Assembly: GCA_036406475.1 (NCBI GenBank)
Contig: DASXBA010000202.1
Location: forward strand, 1-44,858
Direction of reading: 5' to 3'
From: DASXBA01 sp036406475
Lineage (GTDB): Bacteria > Actinomycetota > Thermoleophilia > Solirubrobacterales > Thermoleophilaceae
DNA: 44,858 bases
Shown: positions 38,786-44,858 of the stretch, one piece after another
Numbering within the stretch: position 1 is the stretch's first letter
Layout of the letters: every line of letters starts with the position of its first letter
Position numbers and translations under genes: made by a program
The notes under the pieces: model-generated
Seen by the model: only the letters and a program-made list of their open reading frames with translations
Told to the model about the DNA's origin: nothing
The model's database searches: none

Positions 38786-39745
38786 GTGGGTCGAGACTCG
38801 CCCCGACTCGTCAGCGTCGTGCTGGCCGTGCGCAATCACGCCGGGCCCCTCACCGACCAGCTGGCCGCGCTCGCCGCCCAGGACTATGAGGCCGACTGGG
38901 AGCTCGTCGTCGCCGACAACGGCTCGACGGACGGCAGCCGCGCCGTTGCTCACGACTTCTTCGAAGGCGGCGGGGTTCAAGGACGCATCGTGGACGTGTC
39001 CGCCCGCCGCGGGGCAGGAGCCGCTCGCAACGGGGGGGCAGCCGCCGCGCTCGGCGACCTGCTGGCCTTCTGCGACGCGGACAACGTCGCCCGGCCCGGC
39101 TGGCTGAGGGGGCTGGCGGAGGCCGCGCCGGACGCCGACCTGATGGTCGGGGCGAGCCTCCTTGACCGGCTCAACAGCCCGGACCACGCCGCCTGGATGG
39201 GGAACCCCGCCGGCGACCGGGCTCCCGTCGGGCTCGGCTTCATGCCGTTCGCCAACGCGGGCAACTGCGCGTACTGGGCCGATGCCTTCGAGGCGCTGGG
39301 CGGCTTCGACCTGGAGTTCGAGGGCGGCGAGGATATGGACCTCTCCTGGCGAGCCCAGCTGGCCGGCTACCGGCTGGCCTTCGCGCCCGGCGCGGAGATG
39401 GACCGGCGCTGTCGCGATCGCCTCGGTGCGCTGACCCGGCAGCACTGGAGCTGGGGCAGAGCGAGCGGCCGGCTGATCCGCAGCTACCGCATCCGCGGCA
39501 TGGACCACGGCGCCCGCGCCGAGGCGGGCTACGTCTCGGGAGGCCTCAGACGGCTGCCGCGCGCCGCGCTCTCGCGCGCCGACCGCGGCCGCTGGCTCGC
39601 GCAGGCGGCACTCGCGTCGGGCCGCTGGTTCGAGCTCGTCAGCTCGGGCCTGAGGTCGCGCGCCAGTGGAGCACCCGCTCCACCTCCAGCCGGAGCAAGG
39701 GGCCCGGCGGGCGGCGCGCCCGGTACTGGGCGTACCGGTCCCTGA
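38786..39745 (+). CDS. family 2 glycosyltransferase
   Basis: 319 residues of GT-A fold: VSVVLAVRNHAGPL, ELVVADNGSTDGSR, ARNGGAAAALGDLLAFCDAD with the DxD-type metal site, then FEGGEDMDLSWRAQLAGYRL. It would transfer a sugar from a nucleotide donor at the cytoplasmic face of the membrane; acceptor unknown. GTG 38786 is chosen because TAGCCT (38772-38777) ends 8 nt upstream and homology begins at VSVV. The C-terminal 30 residues (from about 290) are Gly/Pro/Ala-rich and overlap the convergent PPOX gene by 107 bp; they may be non-native readthrough. Confidence 0.87.
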   Translation: MGRDSPRLVSVVLAVRNHAGPLTDQLAALAAQDYEADWELVVADNGSTDGSRAVAHDFFEGGGVQGRIVDVSARRGAGAARNGGAAAALGDLLAFCDADNVARPGWLRGLAEAAPDADLMVGASLLDRLNSPDHAAWMGNPAGDRAPVGLGFMPFANAGNCAYWADAFEALGGFDLEFEGGEDMDLSWRAQLAGYRLAFAPGAEMDRRCRDRLGALTRQHWSWGRASGRLIRSYRIRGMDHGARAEAGYVSGGLRRLPRAALSRADRGRWLAQAALASGRWFELVSSGLRSRASGAPAPPPAGARGPAGGAPGTGRTGP

Positions 39746-40070
39746 GCGCGTCCAGTCCGGCGGCGCCCCGCTCCAGCGGCAGCACCTCCACCCGCCCGAG
39801 TAGCTGCACCCAGGCGAGGCGGCGCCAGTCGTCGTCGTAGCGGTCGGCGCAGAAGGCGACCTCCGGCCGGCGGCGCAGGTACCCGACGCGCGCGGGCTCG
39901 GCCGCCCGCTTGGGCTTGTCGTCGATCGCGCTCCAAACGGCCCCCTCGGCAAGCGCGAACGTTACGGGCAAGACGCGCGGTCGCTCGCGGTCGTCGACGA
40001 ACGCGAGCCGGGCGACGCGCTCGTCCTCGAGGAGATCGCGAGCCCAGTCGGGCAGCTCGGCCGGGAACAC
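39639..40070 (-). CDS. PPOX-class F420/FMN-dependent protein
   Basis: 143 residues of split-barrel flavoprotein: WARDLLEDERVARLAFVDDR, PRVLPVTFALAEGAVWSAID, KPKRAAEPARVGYLRRRPEV and RRLAWVQLLGRVEVL. The pattern matches the TIGR03668 type of putative F420-dependent enzymes in actinobacteria. The GTG start at 40070 is fixed by TACGCT (40082-40077) ending 6 nt upstream. The body overlaps the glycosyltransferase 3' end by 107 bp. The cofactor is inferred from the family. Confidence 0.87.
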   Translation of the reverse strand: MFPAELPDWARDLLEDERVARLAFVDDRERPRVLPVTFALAEGAVWSAIDDKPKRAAEPARVGYLRRRPEVAFCADRYDDDWRRLAWVQLLGRVEVLPLERGAAGLDALRDRYAQYRARRPPGPLLRLEVERVLHWRATSGPS

Positions 40071-40117
40071 CCCGCGAGCGTACGGTTCCGTCCACCCCTC
40101 GCGCCACGATCGGGGGG

Positions 40118-40462
40118 ATGGATCCCGCGAGGATGCTGGGTGTGCGCGTCGCCCGGGCGCTCTACGGGCGCTGGCGAGCTCTCTCCCCGGCCGCCCGCGA
40201 GCAGCTCGCCCCGCTGGCGGAGGATGCCAAGCGGGCGGCCCTCGACGCGCGCGGATCCAGTGACTCGGATGCGGCCGAAAGCGACCTGCGCAGCGCCAGC
40301 CAGACACTCGCCGCCGGGATCGTGGAGGCCGCGGAGGCCGACCCCGAGCTGGAGGAGATCGAGGTGAGCCGGCTCCGCGAGGACCTCAAGCGCGAGCTCG
40401 AGCGGCTCTCCTCGGCGGAGATCACGGCGTCCCGGAACGTGGCGCCGCGCGAGCCCGAGTAG
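40118..40462 (+). CDS. small helical protein of unknown function (114 aa)
   Basis: 114 residues, charged and helical (VARALYGRWRALSPAAREQL, DAAESDLRSASQTLAAGI, LREDLKRELERLSSAE). No domain is recognised. ATG 40118 is preceded by a GGGGGG run that can serve as ribosome binding site, and TACGGT (40081-40086) is a possible -10 box overlapping that of the divergent PPOX gene. Its TAG stop starts the TAGCAT box (40460-40465) of the downstream transporter operon. Confidence 0.7.
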   Translation: MDPARMLGVRVARALYGRWRALSPAAREQLAPLAEDAKRAALDARGSSDSDAAESDLRSASQTLAAGIVEAAEADPELEEIEVSRLREDLKRELERLSSAEITASRNVAPREPE

Positions 40463-40490
40463 CATTCCGGCGCCTGCGAGGCGCCCGCCT

Positions 40491-41632
<1,142 letters not shown>

Positions 41633-41636
<4 letters not shown>

Positions 41637-42337
41637 TCCTCGAGTTGGCACAGGTGGAGATCCATCGCCGCTCGACGGGCGGCTGCGTCCAGAACGACGG
41701 CTTCTGCCCGGACTGGATCGTGCACAACCTCGACCGCTACGTCGACCCGTTCCGCGAGCAGGTCGTGCTCGTGGTCGTGTCGGTTGCGATCGGGTTCGTG
41801 ATCGCGAGCGCCCTGGCGCTGCTCGCGCACCGGCGGCGCTGGCTCGTCGGCCCGATCATCGGCGTGACGGGCGTGCTCTACACGATCCCGAGCCTGGCGG
41901 CCTTCTTCCTGCTCCAGCCGATCACCGGGCGCGGCAGTCTTACCGCGATCATCGCCCTCGTGGCCTACACGCTTCTGATCATCTTCCGGAACGTCACGAC
42001 CGGGCTGCGCGGGGTGCCCGCGGAGGCCACCGACGCCGGCCGCGGCCTCGGCTTGACGGACAACCAGCTGCTCTGGAAGGTCGAGGTGCCGCTCGCGCTG
42101 CCCGAGATCATGGCCGGGCTGCGGATCGCGTCGACCACCACCGTCGGCCTCGCCACGCTGGCCTTCTTCGCCGGCGCCGGCGGGCTCGGCGAGCGCTTCG
42201 TCGGCTCCCAGATCGTCTTCAAGTCGAACGTGGTGGTGGCGGGAGCGCTGTGCGTGCTGCTCGCCGTGGCGCTCGACCTGATCATCCTGCTCGTGCAGCG
42301 GCTGCTCACCCCCTGGACGAGGGCGAGGGCGACCTGA
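41633..42337 (+). CDS. opuCB: osmoprotectant ABC transporter permease
   Basis: 234 residues with about six membrane helices: VVLVVVSVAIGFVIASALAL, LYTIPSLAAFFLLQPI, LTAIIALVAYTLLIIFRNV. The EAA loop of binding-protein-dependent permeases is GLGLTDNQLLWKVEVPLALP. The N-terminal 35 residues (with two Cys) are longer than usual. The GTG start overlaps the ATPase gene stop, and its TGA shares one base with the next ATG, so all subunits are coupled. Confidence 0.93.
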
Positions 42338-43098
42338 TGCACACGACGCTCGCGTTCCTGGGCCAGTTCGGCGACGGGATCGACTTCATCTTCCACCAGC
42401 GGGAGTCGCGCGGCGGCGGCGTGCAGGTGGGCGGCTCGGAGATGCTCGACCTCACCTGGCAGCACCTCAAGCTGAGCGGGGCGGCGCTGGGGATCGCCAC
42501 CCTGGTCGCCGTTCCCGTCGGGCTCGTGCTGGGCCACATCCGGCGCTTCTCGTTCCTGGCGATCAGCGTCTCGAACATCGGCCGGGCGGTCCCGACGCTG
42601 GCGCTGCTGGCGTTCTTCGCCGCCTACCTCGGGCTCGGCTTCGGCAACGTCGTCTTCGCGCTCACCCTGCTGGCGATCCCGCCGATCCTCACCAACACCT
42701 ACATCGGCGTCTACCAGGTGGACCGCGACACGGTGGACGCCGCGCACGGCATGGGCATGAGCGACGCCCAGATCGTGCGGCGCGTGGAGCTGCCGCTGGC
42801 CATGGCCACGATCGCCGGGGGCGTCCGCACCTCGGCGGTCAACGTGATCGCCACCGCCACGATCGCGCCGCTCGCCGGCGCCACGTCGCTCGGCTTTCCG
42901 ATCTTGAACGCGCAGATCTACGGTCCCGAGGGCCAGATCGGCGCGGCGATCGTCGTCGCGGTGCTCGCCGTCGCGGCAGACGTACTGCTGGGCCTGGTCC
43001 AGCGGGCTGCGACCCCTCGCGGGGTCCGGTTGGAGGCGGAGGACCGGGAACGCCGGTCCTTCACCATGTTCCGAAAGAGAGGGGTGCAGACAACATGA
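42337..43098 (+). CDS. opuCD: osmoprotectant ABC transporter permease, second subunit
   Basis: 253 residues. The helices include LSGAALGIATLVAVPVGLVL, AVPTLALLAFFAAYLGLGFG and VFALTLLAIPPILTNTYIG; the EAA loop is GMGMSDAQIVRRVELPLAMA. An extra N-terminal segment (1-35, FGDGIDFIFHQRESRGGGVQ) precedes the first helix, and a basic C-terminal tail (RLEAEDRERRS) follows the last. It forms a heterodimeric channel with the previous permease. Its TGA overlaps the binding protein ATG (43095-43098). Confidence 0.93.
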   Translation: MHTTLAFLGQFGDGIDFIFHQRESRGGGVQVGGSEMLDLTWQHLKLSGAALGIATLVAVPVGLVLGHIRRFSFLAISVSNIGRAVPTLALLAFFAAYLGLGFGNVVFALTLLAIPPILTNTYIGVYQVDRDTVDAAHGMGMSDAQIVRRVELPLAMATIAGGVRTSAVNVIATATIAPLAGATSLGFPILNAQIYGPEGQIGAAIVVAVLAVAADVLLGLVQRAATPRGVRLEAEDRERRSFTMFRKRGVQTT

Positions 43099-44063
43099 GG
43101 AGGAATCTGCTTGCCGTCCTCGTCCTCGTCTCCCTGACGGCGTTCGCCGCCTGCGGAAGCGACGACAACGGCGACAGCAACAAGGGCGAATCGTCTTCGG
43201 GCACCAAGCTCGCCGCGATCAAGAACGACCCGGCGAACAAGGGCAAGTCGGTCACGATCGGCTCGAAGAACTTCACCGAGGAGTTCATCCTCGGCAACAT
43301 CTACGCCCAGGCCCTGAAGGCCGCCGGCTACACAGTCAAGACGCAGTTCAACCTGGGCTCGGAGCAGATCGCCCACAAGGCGCTGCAGAAAGGCCAGATC
43401 GACGCCTATCCCGAGTACACGAGCACGGCGCTGACGTCGTTCTTCAACGTGAAGATCGCGGACGCGCCGAAGACCGCCAGCGGTTCGTACGCGGCCGCCA
43501 AGAAGGGCTGGGCCAAGGAGGGCTTCACGGCCCTGGCGCCGACGCCGTTCAACGACGCGCAGGCGGTGGGCATGACGAAGAAGGAGGCGAGCTCGCTCGG
43601 GGTCAAGACGATCTCGGACCTGAAGCCCAAGGAGAGCCAGATCGTTTTCGCCGGCTCGCCTGAGTGCAAGCAGCGCGTGGACTGCCTGCTCGGACTTCAG
43701 CAGACCTACAAGCTGAAGTTCAAGAAGTTCGTCCCGGTCGACATCGCCCAGCGCTACAAGACGGCCGACGACGGGCAGGCGCAGCTGATCGAGGTCTTCA
43801 CGACCGACGGCCAGCTGGCCACGGGCAAGTACGTGGTGCTGGTCGACGACAAGCACCTGTTCCCGCCCTACAACGCCACGCTCGTGGTGAACAGCAAGAA
43901 GCTGTCGTCGCTCGGGCCGGGCGTGCGCACGGTCGTGAATCAGGTCCAGAAGGGCATGACGACGCGGGTGATGCAGGAGCTCAACTCGCGCGTCGACATC
44001 GACAAGCAGGAGCCGAAGGACGTTGCGAGCGAGTACCTGAAGGAGACGGGGCTGGTTCGGTAA
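43095..44063 (+). CDS. opuCC: osmoprotectant-binding lipoprotein (OpuCC/OsmF-like)
   Basis: 322 residues. A signal peptide with a lipobox ending at C20 (LTAFAAC) predicts a lipid-anchored extracellular protein, followed by a Ser/Asp/Asn-rich linker. The OpuAC/QAT-type binding domain starts SVTIGSKNFTEEFILGNIYA, continues IDAYPEYTSTAL and ends VASEYLKETGLVR. This domain binds quaternary amines such as glycine betaine, carnitine or choline through aromatic residues. It is the last gene of the operon, followed by a hairpin (44079-44111). Confidence 0.95.
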   Translation: MRRNLLAVLVLVSLTAFAACGSDDNGDSNKGESSSGTKLAAIKNDPANKGKSVTIGSKNFTEEFILGNIYAQALKAAGYTVKTQFNLGSEQIAHKALQKGQIDAYPEYTSTALTSFFNVKIADAPKTASGSYAAAKKGWAKEGFTALAPTPFNDAQAVGMTKKEASSLGVKTISDLKPKESQIVFAGSPECKQRVDCLLGLQQTYKLKFKKFVPVDIAQRYKTADDGQAQLIEVFTTDGQLATGKYVVLVDDKHLFPPYNATLVVNSKKLSSLGPGVRTVVNQVQKGMTTRVMQELNSRVDIDKQEPKDVASEYLKETGLVR

Positions 44064-44078
44064 CTAGAGGCTGCGGTC

Positions 44079-44111
44079 GCTGCCCTCCGGGCCTAGCGCT
44101 CGGAGGGCAGC
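44079..44111 (+). terminator. terminator hairpin of the osmoprotectant operon
   Basis: GCTGCCCTCCG and CGGAGGGCAGC form a perfect 11-bp stem with an 11-nt loop, 15 bp after the stop codon. There is no U-tract, as usual in this group. Confidence 0.75.
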
Positions 44112-44137
44112 AGCTCGCGGCGGGTGGTCGCGGGCAG

Positions 44138-44183
44138 CGAACGTCCGTAGTTGCCGGCTGCAGGCGGCATTGCGGGACGTTCG
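44138..44183. repeat. 46-bp nested inverted repeat, copy 2
   Basis: Outer arms CGAACGTCCG (44138-44147) and GGGACGTTCG (44174-44183), nine pairs plus one mismatch. Four unpaired bases each side (TAGT, TTGC). Inner 18-bp near-palindrome TGCCGGCTGCAGGCGGCA (44152-44169) with one mismatched pair. Dimensions equal those of copy 1; the outer arms are conserved while the inner arms have changed on both sides together. It lies between the osmoprotectant terminator and the 50-aa gene, 37 bp before the latter. Confidence 0.85.
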
Positions 44184-44220
44184 GCGCAGATGCCACGGCC
44201 GACTGTGGGAGGGTGACCGA

Positions 44221-44373
44221 ATGCGACTCGTGCTGAACGTGATCCCGCTCGGCTTCGCGAACTTCAGGCTGATCCCCGTGACCCTCACGGCCTTCGGCCG
44301 CGAGATCGTCTCGATCGAAGAGGCCGAGAGGCTGGGACTTGCGCACCAGGCGGCGATTTCGGCCGCTCCGTGA
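44221..44373 (+). CDS. 50-aa protein of unknown function coupled to mtnA
   Basis: 50 residues: MRLVLNVIPLGFANFRLIPV, TLTAFGREIVSIEEAERLGL then a short tail. No domain is recognised. ATG 44221 has GGGAGGG about 7 nt upstream, a good ribosome binding site. Its TGA (44371-44373) overlaps the GTG of mtnA. It is placed as the first gene of the unit, so it may be a leader peptide or a small partner of MtnA. Real coding status is moderately supported by start, site and coupling. Confidence 0.55.
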   Translation: MRLVLNVIPLGFANFRLIPVTLTAFGREIVSIEEAERLGLAHQAAISAAP

Positions 44374-44858
44374 GCGTCACTCCTCCGCTTCGCTTCGCCG
44401 GCGGCGTGCTCTGGATCCTCGACCAGCGCGCCCTGCCTAACCGCGAGGACTGGCTCCGCTGTGAGCGCCCGGCAGAGGTCGCCGAGGCGATTCGGACACT
44501 GGCCGTGCGGGGCGCGCCCGCCATCGGGCTCGCCGCCGCCTACGGGATGGCTCTCGCCGGCGAGGACGATTTCGAGGCCGCGGCCGACGAGCTCGCCGGG
44601 ACGCGGCCCACGGCGGTCAACCTGCGCTGGGCGATCGAGCGCGCCCGCGAGGCCGGGCCCGGCGGGGCGCTGGACGTGGCCCAGCGGCTCCAGGCCGAGC
44701 AGGAGGCCGCCGATCGCCGCCTGGCGGAGCTCGGCGCCGAGCGGTTCGCCGAGGAAGACCGGGCGTTGACGCACTGCAACACCGGCCCGCTGGCCACGGG
44801 CGGCTACGGCACGGCCGGCGGTGTGCTGCGGGCCGCCTGGGAGGCCGGGCGGCTGGCT
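44370..44858 (+). CDS. mtnA: S-methyl-5-thioribose-1-phosphate isomerase MtnA, N-terminal part (cut by window edge)
   Basis: 163 codons present. The MtnA pattern is clear: VLWILDQRALPNREDWLRCE, VRGAPAIGLAAAYGMALA, VNLRWAIERAR and LTHCNTGPLATGGYGTAGG, where the Cys of LTHCN is the catalytic one. It isomerises methylthioribose 1-phosphate to methylthioribulose 1-phosphate in methionine salvage. The GTG start overlaps the stop of the 50-aa gene as GTGA (44370-44373). The gene continues past the right edge, so the catalytic Asp cannot be checked. Confidence 0.93.
   Translation, partial: MSVTPPLRFAGGVLWILDQRALPNREDWLRCERPAEVAEAIRTLAVRGAPAIGLAAAYGMALAGEDDFEAAADELAGTRPTAVNLRWAIERAREAGPGGALDVAQRLQAEQEAADRRLAELGAERFAEEDRALTHCNTGPLATGGYGTAGGVLRAAWEAGRLA

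Overview
This window looks like chromosome from a very GC-rich (about 70 % by eye) actinobacterium, most likely class Thermoleophilia (Solirubrobacterales/Gaiellales type). The basis is the RpoD type, the paired ArsA-like ATPases, a calcium-dodecin-type protein, EgtB/EgtD, Rv3030/Rv3031-like genes, and many starts that look leaderless. I see no rRNA, tRNA, phage, transposase or CRISPR array, and coding density is very high with no gap over 300 bp.

Layout. 1-1857 (-): Rv3030-like methyltransferase, CPBP protease and GH57 branching enzyme (cut by the left edge), all overlapping by 4 nt. 1885-6085: methyltransferase, small protein, HisC-like aminotransferase, LON-domain protein, secreted subtilase. 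6095-9821 (-): ParA, then FtsZ with a 120-residue N-terminal extension, then gamma-glutamyltransferase. 9808-11831 (+): two coupled ArsA/Get3-like ATPases. 11838-15464 (-): aldo/keto reductase, unknown 474-aa protein with a possible HEPN-like segment, HxlR regulator, AIM24 protein. 15519-19500: secreted S55-type protein, PilT ATPase, primary sigma factor. 19721-24486: small protein plus YihY, response regulator, GGDEF cyclase, MoeA, conserved unknown. 24566-28901: GlpX, membrane protein, dodecin, egtB-egtD, small coiled-coil membrane protein. 28936-34680: SDR, thiolase, TetR-controlled SnoaL/hydrolase pair, quinone oxidoreductase, lipase-like hydrolase. 34587-38022: DMT exporter with divergent Lrp regulator, zinc alcohol dehydrogenase, methyltransferase. 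38019-40462: rhodanese, glycosyltransferase, PPOX flavoprotein, unknown. 40491-44063: complete OpuC-type osmoprotectant ABC transporter. 44221-end: 50-aa protein coupled to MtnA (cut by the right edge).

The genes are mostly core metabolism, envelope and regulation in short, tightly coupled operons. The striking material is non-coding. (1) Two 46-bp nested inverted repeats (36064-36109 and 44138-44183) share a 10-4-18-4-10 layout, with nearly identical outer arms and different but still self-complementary inner arms. (2) Two heptamer-repeat stem-loops (21495-21564 and 30885-30951) share a core and supply the stop codons of both convergent neighbours; a related five-unit array lies in frame inside egtB (26931-26965). 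(3) At least fourteen genes have a TANNNT hexamer ending 6-8 nt before the start codon, which argues for widespread leaderless transcription and fixes several GTG starts.
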